From Clostridia bacterium (lineage in GTDB: Bacteria > Bacillota > Clostridia > UMGS1840 > HGM11507), in the NCBI GenBank assembly GCA_017554615.1, contig JAFZHY010000015.1:30622-94621 (forward strand): a stretch of DNA of 64,000 bases. The letters are read 5' to 3'. The translations under genes were made by a program, and so were the position numbers. The notes under the pieces were generated by a model that searched no databases, was not told the DNA's origin, and saw only the letters and a list, made by a program, of their open reading frames with translations. Within the stretch, counting starts at the first letter, position 1. Each line of letters opens with the position of its first letter. Below are positions 38,796 to 47,479 of this stretch, piece after piece.

Positions 38796-39633
38796 ATTTC
38801 TTCGACCTCCTGACTTTTATTTTTTTATTTTTGCCAAACTCTTTGTCAAGAGATTTTTTAAGTATTGAAGCAAGTTGCTCTCTGGTCATATGCCTTGCAA
38901 TTTCGCCATCACTTGCAACTGATATGCTGCCTGTTTCCTCAGATACAATGACAACAACTGCATCAGTAGACTCAGTAATACCTATACCTGCACGGTGTCT
39001 TGTTCCAAGTTCACTTGATATACTCTCATTCTGAGAAAGAGGAAGAAAACACGCAGCCGCTTTAATAGTTTTATCGCCTATAATAACTGCTCCATCATGA
39101 AGAGGAGTATTAGGCACAAATATATTAACCAAAAGTTCAGAAGTGATTTCAGAGTTAAGGCTGATGCCTGTTCTTGTAATATCGGCAATTTTAATATCTC
39201 TTTCAATTACGATTAATGCTCCGTATCCTAAACGGGACATATTAAAACTTGCATCAACAATATGATTAACTGTTTTTTCAATCTGCTCATCGCTTTCGCT
39301 GTCGTCAAAATTAAATAATTTAAACCCTTTGCTGCCCACTTTGGAAAGTGCTTTACGAATTTCGGACTGGAATAAAATAACTATTGCAAGTAATCCAACC
39401 TGCATGGTATTTTTCAAAATAAAATTAATTGTGTTTAATTTTAAAATTTCACTAAGCTGAGTAAATATCAGCAAAAGTGCAATACCTTTTAACAACTGAT
39501 ATGCACGTGTATTTTTGAAAAACACAATAACCATATAAATAACATAACTAACAATGGCTATGTCAATTATATCTGCATAATTTATTGTTGACACAAAGAA
39601 CCAACTTGGCATACTCCAACCCCACTTTCCCAT
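38773..39633 (-). CDS. cdaA: Diadenylate cyclase CdaA
   Basis: CdaA makes c-di-AMP, which controls potassium and osmolyte balance and wall homeostasis. The 286-residue protein has three N-terminal membrane helices (about residues 20-95) and a DisA_N cyclase domain with the active motifs PLHDGAVIIGD and LGTRHRAGIGI. The start is not certain: the first ATG (39633) has no ribosome binding site and lies only about 15 bases after the predicted transcript start, while an ATG at codon 8 (39612) has GGGG 7 bases before it. The promoter is at 39655-39683. Confidence 0.95.
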   Translation of the reverse strand: MGKWGWSMPSWFFVSTINYADIIDIAIVSYVIYMVIVFFKNTRAYQLLKGIALLLIFTQLSEILKLNTINFILKNTMQVGLLAIVILFQSEIRKALSKVGSKGFKLFNFDDSESDEQIEKTVNHIVDASFNMSRLGYGALIVIERDIKIADITRTGISLNSEITSELLVNIFVPNTPLHDGAVIIGDKTIKAAACFLPLSQNESISSELGTRHRAGIGITESTDAVVVIVSEETGSISVASDGEIARHMTREQLASILKKSLDKEFGKNKKIKVRRSKKYEKKAKR

Positions 39634-39654
39634 TTTTTATAATATATTAAATAT

Positions 39655-39683
39655 ATTATATATCTTTTTTTATAATTTGTCAT
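39655..39683 (-). promoter_or_regulatory. Promoter of the cdaA operon
   Basis: Leftward: -35 ATGACA (39683-39678), a 17-bp spacer, -10 TATAAT (39660-39655). Confidence 0.7.
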
Positions 39684-39776
39684 TAGTTTTTTTAATTTTT
39701 TTTAAAAAATGTCAAGTATTAAAATCACAGCAAAGAACATACTTTAAATAAGAGTATTTTTTAAAGGAGAAAACCA

Positions 39777-41024
39777 ATGTCTGACATAATATTAAAAAAA
39801 TCAAAAAACCTTACAGGAAGCCTTAAAATACACGGTGCAAAGAATTCAGCATTGCCTATTATTGCAGCAACAATTCTTTCTGATTCTCCCTCCGAATTAC
39901 ACTCCGTTCCAAATCTTACAGATGTTAATAATATGTTTGAAATTTTAAAATCATTAGGTTTTGAAATTTTATTTGAAAATGAAGTTTACAAAGTTAAACC
40001 AAATGTTATTAAAAAATTAAAATCTTCCTATGAACAAACCAATAAACTAAGGGCATCATTTCTTATTGCAGGGCCTATTCTTGCAAAATACGGAAACGTT
40101 CAGATTTCGCATCCCGGAGGCTGTGCAATAGGCACAAGACCAGTAGACCTTCATCTAAAAGGGTTTGAAACACTTGGAGCAAAAATAGAAAAAAAGCACG
40201 GGTATATTGATATAAGTTGCGATAAACTAAAAGGCGGAAAAGTTTATTTAGACTTCCCTTCTGTAGGAGCAACCGAAAATATAATGATGGCATCCTGCTT
40301 GGCAGACGGTATAACAATGATTGAAAATGCCGCAGTTGAGCCAGAAATAGTTGACCTTGCAAATTTCTTAAATTCTATGGGGGCAAATATTGTAGGCGCA
40401 GGTACAGACACAATAAAAATAGAAGGCGTAAACAAACTTACAGGATGCACTCACTCTATTATTCCTGACAGAATTGAAGCGGGAACATATATGGTAACTG
40501 CCGCTATCACAAAAGGAGATATAACCTTAAATAATGTTATATGCGACCACTTAATGCCGATAAGCGCCAAGTTAAAAGAAATAGGTGCTAAAATTTATGA
40601 AGAAGGAAATTCTATTCGTATTATATGTGATTCTCCCCTAAAATCTGCAGATATAAAAACACTTCCATATCCGGGTTTTCCAACCGATATGCAAGCGCAG
40701 TTTTCTTCACTGTTTTCATCAGTAAAAGGCACAAGTATTATAACAGAAACAATTTTTGAAAACAGATTTCAGCATTTAGGAGAACTAAAAAGAATGGGTG
40801 CAAACATAAGAATAGACGGCAGATGTGCAGTTATAGAAGGAGGAAAATTATCAGGTACAACAGTATCTGCAACTGATTTAAGAGCAGGTGCAGCACTTGT
40901 TTTAGCAGGTCTTAATGCCGACGGTGAAACCGTTGTAAAAAACTGCGAATATATAACGAGAGGATATAGTGATTTTTGCAAAAATTTATCTTCTTTAGGT
41001 GCAACAATAAAAGAAAAAGAATAA
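39777..41024 (+). CDS. murA: UDP-N-acetylglucosamine 1-carboxyvinyltransferase
   Basis: MurA transfers enolpyruvate to UDP-GlcNAc, the first committed step of peptidoglycan synthesis, and is the fosfomycin target. The 415-residue protein has the inside-out barrel motif LKIHGAKNSALPI and the catalytic cysteine in HPGGCAIGTRPVDLHL (about residue 118). AAAGGAG precedes the start. It is the only rightward gene in this stretch, divergent from cdaA. I saw no convincing promoter in the 143-base gap on this strand. A bidirectional terminator follows. Confidence 0.97.
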   Translation: MSDIILKKSKNLTGSLKIHGAKNSALPIIAATILSDSPSELHSVPNLTDVNNMFEILKSLGFEILFENEVYKVKPNVIKKLKSSYEQTNKLRASFLIAGPILAKYGNVQISHPGGCAIGTRPVDLHLKGFETLGAKIEKKHGYIDISCDKLKGGKVYLDFPSVGATENIMMASCLADGITMIENAAVEPEIVDLANFLNSMGANIVGAGTDTIKIEGVNKLTGCTHSIIPDRIEAGTYMVTAAITKGDITLNNVICDHLMPISAKLKEIGAKIYEEGNSIRIICDSPLKSADIKTLPYPGFPTDMQAQFSSLFSSVKGTSIITETIFENRFQHLGELKRMGANIRIDGRCAVIEGGKLSGTTVSATDLRAGAALVLAGLNADGETVVKNCEYITRGYSDFCKNLSSLGATIKEKE

Positions 41025-41027
41025 ATT

Positions 41028-41056
41028 AAAAAAGCGTGTATTTTTTCACGCTTTTT
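41028..41056. terminator. Bidirectional terminator between murA and sigE
   Basis: AAAAAGCGTG and CACGCTTTTT pair around an 8-base loop with A- and T-runs at either side. It overlaps the last bases of sigE. Confidence 0.9.
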
Positions 41057-41765
41057 ATAATTCCATCATTTTACTTATTTCTTTTTTTAGTTTTGAGATA
41101 ATTTTTTTCTCAAGCCTTGATATGTAAGACTGGCTTATGCCAAGAGTTTCTGCCACTTCTTTTTGGGTTCTTTCACTTCCGTTTATAAGGCCGAATCTTA
41201 AATTCATTATGTTTTGTTCTCTTCTTGATAATTTTGATAATGCTTCAACCAGAAGTTCTTTATCCACTTTATCTTCTAAGGATTTATATATAATATCATT
41301 ATCAGTTCCAAGTATATCTGATAATAAAAGTTCGTTTCCGTCCCAATCAACATTTAAAGGTTCATCTATTGAAATTTCAGTTTTATGCCCTGAGGTTTTT
41401 CTAAGATACATAAGTATCTCATTTTCTATACATTTTGAAGCATAAGTTGCAAGTTTTATATTTTTATCAACATCAAAGGTATTTATTGCTTTTATAAGTC
41501 CGATAGTGCCGATTGATATAAGGTCTTCAACATATATACCTGTATTTTCAAATTTTCTGGCAATATATACCACCAGTCTTAAATTATGCTCAATAATAGC
41601 ATCTCTGGCTTTTTCATCTCCGTCTTTTGCCAGATGAAGGTACATATTCTCCTCTTCATATGTTAAAGGCGGAGGAAGAATATCAACCCCTCCGATATAA
41701 TGAAAAAAATTATCTTTCTTTAATAATTTTGATATTTTTTTAATCAACCAATTTATAATTTTCAT
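41055..41765 (-). CDS. sigE: Sporulation sigma factor SigE
   Basis: SigE directs early mother-cell transcription in sporulation. The 236-residue precursor has a basic, amphipathic pro-sequence (about residues 1-28) ahead of [13 protein letters not shown], close to the Bacillus pro-SigE junction. Region 2 ([31 protein letters not shown]) and region 4 ([19 protein letters not shown]) are complete. GAGGTG precedes the start and it follows spoIIGA, its processing protease, after 9 bases. No sigG follows, unlike in Bacillus. Confidence 0.95.
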   Translation of the reverse strand: MKIINWLIKKISKLLKKDNFFHYIGGVDILPPPLTYEEENMYLHLAKDGDEKARDAIIEHNLRLVVYIARKFENTGIYVEDLISIGTIGLIKAINTFDVDKNIKLATYASKCIENEILMYLRKTSGHKTEISIDEPLNVDWDGNELLLSDILGTDNDIIYKSLEDKVDKELLVEALSKLSRREQNIMNLRFGLINGSERTQKEVAETLGISQSYISRLEKKIISKLKKEISKMMEL

Positions 41766-41774
41766 ACTTCACCT

Positions 41775-42614
41775 CTATATCTGCGGATTTAAAATTGCAC
41801 CGAATTCATTATTTTCTGACAATTTATTATAAACAACTGCTATGATAACATCTTTAACTATTTTTTTCTTTGAATCATCTATTACAACATAATCAGGCTT
41901 AAAACCTTTTAAAATATCATTTGAGATAGAATTTTTACACGGTATAAGTCGTATTTTCTTTAAATATTTTCTGCTGATATTATAAGATAAATCGTTACCT
42001 TCACTTAAAAATTTATTAAGTTCCTCGGGTATAATTTCTTTTACCGCATCATACATAACAACAATAACAGGATAACCTGTTATAGGGTCTAAAAGAAGAT
42101 TTCCCGTGTCTAAAAGGCCTGTTACAGACACTTTTTTCCCTTCTAAATATATATCAAACATTTGAAGTTGTCTTCCCTTTATAATATTTCTTTTTGTCAA
42201 TTTCAGTACTGCTATTACAGCAACAGAACTTATTACAAAAGAAATAAGAACTGCCCATAAATTATTCTCCACATATAAAAATCCTTCCGACACCTTTACC
42301 ACTCCATATATATTATTAAAAAAACTGCCGAGTCCCCCGAAAATAAAAGAAACAGTATAATAAACAGATATAATTTTAAAATCAGGTTTTTTAAATACTA
42401 TTTTTAAAATAAGAAAAGTTACCAGTATATAACTTATAATATTTATAATTAAATTTGTTTCAAAAAGGAATATTCCGTATACTCCGCCTATAAAAGCACC
42501 AAGCAGTAATTTTAAAAAACCTGTATTAAAAAAATTTACTTTTGAAGAAATATATAAAATTAAATAATCAGTAAAAAAATTTATTAAAAACATTAGATCC
42601 CAGTATACAGTCAT
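41775..42614 (-). CDS. spoIIGA: Sigma-E processing peptidase SpoIIGA
   Basis: SpoIIGA is the membrane aspartic protease that cleaves pro-SigE after septation, signalled by SpoIIR from the forespore. The protein is 279 residues from the ATG at 42614, preferred over a GTG three codons upstream that overlaps its GAGGTG site. Five membrane helices fill residues 1-150. The aspartic-protease motif is VTGLLDTGNLLLDPITGYPV (about residue 170). It is a weakly conserved family, but the pairing with sigE makes the call firm. Confidence 0.93.
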   Translation of the reverse strand: MTVYWDLMFLINFFTDYLILYISSKVNFFNTGFLKLLLGAFIGGVYGIFLFETNLIINIISYILVTFLILKIVFKKPDFKIISVYYTVSFIFGGLGSFFNNIYGVVKVSEGFLYVENNLWAVLISFVISSVAVIAVLKLTKRNIIKGRQLQMFDIYLEGKKVSVTGLLDTGNLLLDPITGYPVIVVMYDAVKEIIPEELNKFLSEGNDLSYNISRKYLKKIRLIPCKNSISNDILKGFKPDYVVIDDSKKKIVKDVIIAVVYNKLSENNEFGAILNPQI

Positions 42615-42632
42615 TCCTTTCACCTCGCGTTA

Positions 42633-42638
42633 ATTATA
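42633..42638 (-). promoter_or_regulatory. -10 element of the spoIIGA-sigE promoter
   Basis: Leftward TATAAT (42638-42633) lies about 20 bases before the ATG. No good -35 lies at the 17-bp distance. With a 22-bp spacer, the Spo0A box at 42660-42666 takes the -35 position, similar to the Spo0A-activated spoIIG promoter of Bacillus. Confidence 0.6.
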
Positions 42639-42653
42639 CACTTTCTTAAAAAT

Positions 42654-42706
42654 AAAAAATGTCGAAACAATGTATGAGAATACAAAAATGTTTCGACATT
42701 TTAAAA
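42654..42706 (-). terminator. thiT terminator whose arms are Spo0A boxes
   Basis: Leftward, AAATGTCGAAACA (42700-42688) pairs with TGTTTCGACATTT (42669-42657), 13 perfect pairs. An inner TGTAT/ATACA stem gives a long hairpin, followed by TTTTTTATTTTT. Each arm holds a 7-base Spo0A-box consensus: TGTCGAA at 42660-42666 and TTCGACA at 42692-42698 on the plus strand. It ends thiT and may also be the Spo0A operator of spoIIGA. Confidence 0.85.
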
Positions 42707-42713
42707 TGTTATA

Positions 42714-43274
42714 TTAGTTTTTTATTAAATTCTTAAAATATGTAAGATTAGATATTAAAAACATAACAGTCAGGGTTATGATAAATTCTAAAAGCATATA
42801 AGAACCGTTATATAAGAGTGAGTATAAGAACACGCTCTGACCTTCAGGTGCATATACATCCCATATAATTATGCCGGACAGAAAATGACATACAAACCTT
42901 AAAAATATAACCACAGTGGTACCAAAAATTACTTTAAAGCATTTATTCTTGATAAATGAGGATATTGTTCCTGCCATACCAAGAACTGAGAATGCCAGTA
43001 CATAATCCAAAAGGATAACTAACATATAGTTTAAAAAGTCCTCAGTAGGAGGTGCTGCAACTCCTTGTAATAACATCTGGGTAAGTGAGTATATTACACC
43101 TGTTGCTATCCCCCATCGTTTGTCAAGAATAAACGAAATAAGTATTATAGGCACCATACTTCCCATAGTAACAGAGCCACCGTTACCAAGTTCTAAAATT
43201 TTAAAAAATGACAGTGCACAAGCGAGAGCAATCATAATTGACGCCCTTGTTAAATTAAATGTTTTTGTGTTCAT
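42714..43274 (-). CDS. thiT: Thiamine transporter S component ThiT
   Basis: The 186-residue protein has about six membrane helices. Family features are NLTRASIMIALACALSF, the loop LGNGGSVTMGSMVPI, which is typical of thiamine S components, and LLQGVAAPPTEDFLNYMLVI. ThiT needs the ECF energising module for uptake; that module is not in the window. Identity is supported by the TPP riboswitch directly upstream. AAAGGAA precedes the start. Confidence 0.95.
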   Translation of the reverse strand: MNTKTFNLTRASIMIALACALSFFKILELGNGGSVTMGSMVPIILISFILDKRWGIATGVIYSLTQMLLQGVAAPPTEDFLNYMLVILLDYVLAFSVLGMAGTISSFIKNKCFKVIFGTTVVIFLRFVCHFLSGIIIWDVYAPEGQSVFLYSLLYNGSYMLLEFIITLTVMFLISNLTYFKNLIKN

Positions 43275-43333
43275 AATATTTCCTTTCTTTGTTTAAATTT
43301 TTTAAAACAAAGGAAAACCCGGTAAAATTTTAC

Positions 43334-43363
43334 AAAAAAACCACAGGTAACAAGACCTGTGGT
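43334..43363 (-). terminator. Riboswitch-controlled terminator upstream of thiT
   Basis: Leftward, ACCACAGGT pairs with ACCTGTGGT around a short loop and is followed by seven T (43340-43334). It lies between the TPP aptamer and thiT, so TPP binding should end transcription here. Confidence 0.92.
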
Positions 43364-43382
43364 ATAATATGCGCGCATAATA

Positions 43383-43472
43383 TTCCCTACGTTGGCATTA
43401 TCCAAATCAGGTTACGGGTCGAAGCCATGCTTCCTCTCAGCCAGAACTAAAAAGTTCATATAAGCTCCCCTT
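43383..43472 (-). ncRNA. TPP (THI-element) riboswitch
   Basis: Read leftward, the aptamer contains AAGGGGAGC at the 5' side, the pyrimidine-sensing CTGGCTGAGAGGAAG, then ACCCGTAACCTGATTTGGA and TAATGCCAACGTAGGGAA, all matching the conserved THI box. A terminator follows, so it turns thiT off when thiamine pyrophosphate is plentiful. The palindrome TATGCGCGCATA lies between aptamer and terminator and may be part of the antiterminator. Confidence 0.97.
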
Positions 43473-43481
43473 GTTAAATAC

Positions 43482-43510
43482 ATTATAATATAATTTTAAA
43501 AATTTGTCAA
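43482..43510 (-). promoter_or_regulatory. Promoter of the TPP riboswitch-thiT transcript
   Basis: Leftward: consensus -35 TTGACA (43510-43505), a 17-bp spacer, consensus -10 TATAAT (43487-43482). Confidence 0.88.
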
Positions 43511-43576
43511 CTTTTTTCGAAATCTATGTATAAGACTCCCTTTAAAAAGTTCTGATAAAAATATTTAATCTAACCA

Positions 43577-43921
43577 TTATAAAAGTCCAAAACTGATACT
43601 TAATGCATCGCTCACTTTATACATATAATCACTATCAAGATGACCTATGCGCTCTCTTAATCTTTTTTTATCAATAGTTCTTATCTGCTCTGCCAAAACT
43701 ACCGAATCTTTTGGAAGACCGAAAGTTTCTGCGTCAATTTCAATATGAGTAGGCAGTTTCGCTTTATTTATTTTGCTTGTTATAGCGGCTGCAATAACTG
43801 TTGGACTGTATTTATTGCCAACATCGTTCTGAACTATAACAACAGGCCTTATTCCTCCTTGTTCAGAACCTATAACAGGGCTTAAATCTGCATAATAAAT
43901 ATCTCCACGTTTGATTTGCAA
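43577..43921 (-). CDS. ndoA: MazF-family mRNA interferase (NdoA/EndoA)
   Basis: This toxin cleaves single-stranded mRNA at short motifs. The 114 residues match the Bacillus NdoA pattern closely: [50 protein letters not shown] and RIGHLD. The start codon is TTG (43921-43919), 3 bases after the antitoxin stop; GGAG lies in the last antitoxin codons. The order alr, antitoxin, toxin is the same as in Bacillus. Confidence 0.95.
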   Translation of the reverse strand: MQIKRGDIYYADLSPVIGSEQGGIRPVVIVQNDVGNKYSPTVIAAAITSKINKAKLPTHIEIDAETFGLPKDSVVLAEQIRTIDKKRLRERIGHLDSDYMYKVSDALSISFGLL

Positions 43922-43924
43922 AAT

Positions 43925-44179
43925 TTATTCACACTCCGTCAAGTATTGCTCTGTTACATTAAGAGCATCTTCATCTGCCTCCAAACACATCTTTGCAAAC
44001 CCCAAATTTATTTTACCCATACTCTGATATCCCTTTTTTAACTCCTCATAACTATAGGAACATCGTACTTTTTTTAAAAGTGCTTTTTCCACTTCTTTTT
44101 TTACATCAACATTTAAATTTTCTAACTCGTCATATAGTTTATCCGATATTTTAATTTCTATGTTTTTTGATGATTCCAA
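43925..44179 (-). CDS. ndoAI: NdoAI-like antitoxin (ribbon-helix-helix)
   Basis: The 84-residue partner of NdoA has an N-terminal part IEIKISDKLYDELENLNVD consistent with a ribbon-helix-helix dimer. Its C-terminal toxin-binding part, ELKKGYQSMGKINLGFAKMCLEADEDA, keeps the GY.xMxKINL pattern seen in Bacillus NdoAI. The start codon is TTG with GGGAGG 8 bases before it. It has a near-consensus promoter of its own at 44229-44257. Confidence 0.88.
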   Translation of the reverse strand: MESSKNIEIKISDKLYDELENLNVDVKKEVEKALLKKVRCSYSYEELKKGYQSMGKINLGFAKMCLEADEDALNVTEQYLTECE

Positions 44180-44228
44180 GGTGTTCGCCTCCCTTAAAAA
44201 TTAGTAGGGATAATATCTCCATAGAATC

Positions 44229-44257
44229 ATTATACATATTTTTTATTTAATCGTCAA
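44229..44257 (-). promoter_or_regulatory. Promoter of the ndoAI-ndoA pair
   Basis: Leftward: -35 TTGACG (44257-44252), a 17-bp spacer, -10 TATAAT (44234-44229). The -35 overlaps the alr stop codon. Confidence 0.82.
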
Positions 44258-45420
44258 ACATCAAAATTTACCTTTTTATCTTTTTTAAAATAATAACGCG
44301 GAACTCTTTTACCGATATCGCAAAGTATTTCATAACTTATTGTATCAAGTTTATTTGCAAAATCATCAGCAGTTATTGATAAATTACCGTCTGTACCGAT
44401 CAGCGTTGCTGTATCGCCTTTTTTAACATCCGGAATTTGAGTTAGGTCAACTATTATCTGGTCCATACATACCCTGCCGACAACATTTGCTTTCTTCCCA
44501 TTTACAAGAACATAAAAATCATCAGAGAGTTTACGCGAATATCCATCAGCATAGCCTACGCATATAACGCCTAATTTATCTCCTTTTTTACCTTTTCCTT
44601 TCCTTGCGTAACTGACAGTGGTATCTTCATAAAGTTCTCTAATCTGGCTGATTTTTGCCTTCCACGACAATGGTGGTTTAAGGCCCGGAAGTTTTTCTCT
44701 AAGATGAGGCTCAGGATAATATCCGTATATCATAATACCGCATCTTACCATATTAAGATACTTATTTGAAGAACTCATAACCCCTGCACTGTTACACGTG
44801 TGTTTTACAGGAATATCAAGTCCTTTTTGCTTTAAGGTATCAAGTACACTCATATATTTTTCAAACTGCAAATCACAATAAGATAAATCTAAATTATCCG
44901 AATCGGCATAATGAGTAAAAATTCCATCAACTTTGATATTTGAAAGTTGGTTGATTTTTAAGATTTCATTTACAGTTTCTGATATATCATAGGTCTGAAA
45001 TCCTAACCTTGTCATACCTGTATCAAGTTTAATATGAACTTTTACATTTTTATTCTGTTTTAATGCCATGTCGTTAACAGCTTTAGCAAATTCAAAGTCA
45101 AAAACAGTCGGAGTTAAATCATAACTTATCATATCTTCAATCTGCAAATCATCAATATAAGACAGAATAAGTATAGGTTTTAAAATACCTGCTTTTCTTA
45201 AAATTATGCCCTCGTCAACACAAGCAACAGCAAGAACATCTACATCGTTTTTTTCGCAAACTTTAGCAAGTTCTACTGCCCCATGACCGTAGCCATCGGC
45301 TTTTATAACTGCAAGAAGATTAACCTCTTTTCCGATATGTTGTCTTATCAGTTTAAGATTGTTGCAAAAAACATCAAGGTCTATTTCAACCCATGTTCTT
45401 GCTCCGCAAAAATCCATCAT
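44254..45420 (-). CDS. alr: Alanine racemase
   Basis: Alr makes D-alanine for peptidoglycan using PLP. It is 388 residues. The PLP lysine lies in AVIKADGYGHGA (about residue 39) and the second catalytic tyrosine in VSYARKGKGKKGDKLGVICVGYADGY; GRVCMDQIIVDL is conserved. The ribosome binding site is AGGTGAGG. It follows nnr after 43 bases. Confidence 0.98.
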   Translation of the reverse strand: MMDFCGARTWVEIDLDVFCNNLKLIRQHIGKEVNLLAVIKADGYGHGAVELAKVCEKNDVDVLAVACVDEGIILRKAGILKPILILSYIDDLQIEDMISYDLTPTVFDFEFAKAVNDMALKQNKNVKVHIKLDTGMTRLGFQTYDISETVNEILKINQLSNIKVDGIFTHYADSDNLDLSYCDLQFEKYMSVLDTLKQKGLDIPVKHTCNSAGVMSSSNKYLNMVRCGIMIYGYYPEPHLREKLPGLKPPLSWKAKISQIRELYEDTTVSYARKGKGKKGDKLGVICVGYADGYSRKLSDDFYVLVNGKKANVVGRVCMDQIIVDLTQIPDVKKGDTATLIGTDGNLSITADDFANKLDTISYEILCDIGKRVPRYYFKKDKKVNFDV

Positions 45421-45463
45421 AACCTCACCTTTATTATAATTTACATATTTTTTCTGATTTATA

Positions 45464-46939
45464 CTATTCTATTATTTTTTTAAATGCCAAAGGAATATAC
45501 TCAATTAAATCGGTTGCAATAATACCGAATTCAGTCTTTTCTTCCTTTAAAATATCCCCTGCCAAGCCATGTATATATGCACCTATACTTGTAGCATCAA
45601 AATTACTCATTCCCTGAGCAACAAGCGCTGCTATAATTCCTGAAAGTACATCTCCTGAACCTGCAGTAGCCATTCCTGAATTGCCTGTGGCATTTATTCT
45701 CAGTTCTCCGTCTATTGCACAAGTTATTGTTGCTGCTCCTTTAAGAAGAATAACCGAATTATATTCTTTAGAATATTTATTGGTTAAAAACATTCTGTTT
45801 AAGTTAATTTCTTCGGTATCCATTTTAATAAGTCTGGAGAATTCTTTTGCGTGTGGAGTCAGAATCGCAGAACACTTTTTATTTTTAATAAGCTCAGAAT
45901 TTAAAGATAGATATTCAATACTTCCTGCATCAAAAATAACAGGCTTTAAAAACTTCTGAGTTATCTGTTTTATTATATGCTTTTTCTTTATATCATGGCA
46001 ATAACCCATTCCGACCGATATAACATCCAGTTTATCAAAATAGTTAATAAGTTCGCTTTCTTTTAATATAATTGCTTCGGTAAGTTTAGTAGAAACTATA
46101 TTAAAAATCTCGTCAGGAACAAATACATATACAAGACCTGCACCACATCGAAGAGCAGCATTAGCAGCCATACAAACAGAGCCTGACATCCCTAAACTTC
46201 CTCCGACAATACCTACTCGTCCAAAATTGTATTTATGAGTATCCTGCTTTCTTTTTGGAAGAAGTGTTTTTGCCATTGTTATATCCGTTAAGTAATTTTT
46301 AAATTTTAGTTGATTGACACAGTCATCACAAATTCCTATATCAAGAACTCTTTTTATCCCTGCATATTCTTTTCCAGGATAAACATTAAGCCCGACTTTA
46401 TCAAGAGCAAGAGTATATGTGTAATCGGCACAAACAACGCTTCCTGAAATTTTCCCTGTATCAATATTAAGTCCGCTTGGAAGGTCAATAGAAATAACGG
46501 TTAAGTTCAAACTGTTTATTTTATCAATAGCAGATTTAATATTTCCATATGGAGCACCTTTAGCAGAAACTCCTAAAAGTGCATCAACTATTACACAGTT
46601 ACAAGGCACATCATCAGTGTAGTTTTTTACTTCTATTCCTAAATTTAAAACTTCATTATAAGCCTTAAAAACTATATCCCCAAACTCGCCAGGGTCATTT
46701 GTAAGATAAACTATTACATCTTTCCCGTCGTTTTTTAAATATTTTGCAAGTTTAAGCCCATCTCCTCCATTATTACCCTTACCGCAAAAGATGGCAAAAC
46801 AGGAAGCGTCAATATCTTCCTTGATAGCCTCAAAGATGCTCTTTCCTGCATTATCCATAAGTAAAGAAACAGGCATATTATACTGTGAAGACGCAAGATT
46901 ATCCAACTGTTTTATTTGTGTAGATAAAGCAAGATACAT
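45464..46939 (-). CDS. nnr: Bifunctional NAD(P)H-hydrate repair enzyme (epimerase/dehydratase)
   Basis: The 491-residue protein repairs damaged, hydrated NAD(P)H. The N-terminal epimerase domain (about residues 1-210) shows FCGKGNNGGDGLKLAKYL and SIDLPSGLNIDTG. The C-terminal ADP-dependent dehydratase domain shows GIVGGSLGMSGSVCMAANAALRCGAGLV, ILTPHAKEFSRL and TGNSGMATAGSGDVLSGIIAAL. AAGGGGAT precedes the start. Confidence 0.97.
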   Translation of the reverse strand: MYLALSTQIKQLDNLASSQYNMPVSLLMDNAGKSIFEAIKEDIDASCFAIFCGKGNNGGDGLKLAKYLKNDGKDVIVYLTNDPGEFGDIVFKAYNEVLNLGIEVKNYTDDVPCNCVIVDALLGVSAKGAPYGNIKSAIDKINSLNLTVISIDLPSGLNIDTGKISGSVVCADYTYTLALDKVGLNVYPGKEYAGIKRVLDIGICDDCVNQLKFKNYLTDITMAKTLLPKRKQDTHKYNFGRVGIVGGSLGMSGSVCMAANAALRCGAGLVYVFVPDEIFNIVSTKLTEAIILKESELINYFDKLDVISVGMGYCHDIKKKHIIKQITQKFLKPVIFDAGSIEYLSLNSELIKNKKCSAILTPHAKEFSRLIKMDTEEINLNRMFLTNKYSKEYNSVILLKGAATITCAIDGELRINATGNSGMATAGSGDVLSGIIAALVAQGMSNFDATSIGAYIHGLAGDILKEEKTEFGIIATDLIEYIPLAFKKIIE

Positions 46940-46951
46940 TTTTTCATCCCC

Positions 46952-47470
46952 TTAAATATTTATCACGCGTGGATTATATATTTTAAATAAATCAAGCATT
47001 TTTTTAGTAGGATTAAATATCAAAAGCATTTTATCCCCGTTTTTGTTATTGAAAACCGCATAATACCTGTTATCGCTGTCTTTACCCATACTTGCATCAA
47101 ATACTATTTTAACAGTCGGTTTTATTCTTTTTACAGTATCATCTTCCACCTTACCGAATTCTTCAAAAGCCTTGACAGACACCGTTAAAAATCTTTTTCT
47201 TGTTTTTCTTGCAATAATTCTGTCAACATCAAGTTCGTCATTGGTAACTATATACTCATATTCAACACAAAGTTTTTTTGAAAAGAACCTTGCACCGTAA
47301 AAAAATATAAATAAAACCACTACGTAATAACGAAATATAAAAGGACTTCTTAGGGCAACTAAGAAAGATAAAAATGAAAGAATTGTTGCAAGTAAATATA
47401 AACCTATTATAATTAAAATTTTTGATGCAGTATATTTCTGCTTAACTAAATATTCTAAATAAGTGTCCAT
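46952..47470 (-). CDS. Small membrane protein with two N-terminal helices, unknown function
   Basis: This protein of 172 residues has two membrane helices (about residues 18-65) and a cytoplasmic C-terminal part of about 100 residues, predicted beta-rich (EYIVTNDELDVDRIIARKTRK, VKIVFDASM, YYAVFNNKNGDKMLLIFNP). The order resembles bacterial membrane proteins with a small PH-like domain, possibly the DUF6106 group, but I am not sure. AGGAGG precedes the start, and it sits tightly between tex and nnr. Confidence 0.75.
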   Translation of the reverse strand: MDTYLEYLVKQKYTASKILIIIGLYLLATILSFLSFLVALRSPFIFRYYVVVLFIFFYGARFFSKKLCVEYEYIVTNDELDVDRIIARKTRKRFLTVSVKAFEEFGKVEDDTVKRIKPTVKIVFDASMGKDSDNRYYAVFNNKNGDKMLLIFNPTKKMLDLFKIYNPRVINI

Positions 47471-47479
47471 ATTACCCTC

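Noticed and set aside
39684..39776. Promoter for murA (TTGTCA or TGTCAA with AT-rich -10 candidates)
   Set aside because: The sequence is so AT-rich that several weak matches exist and none stands out.
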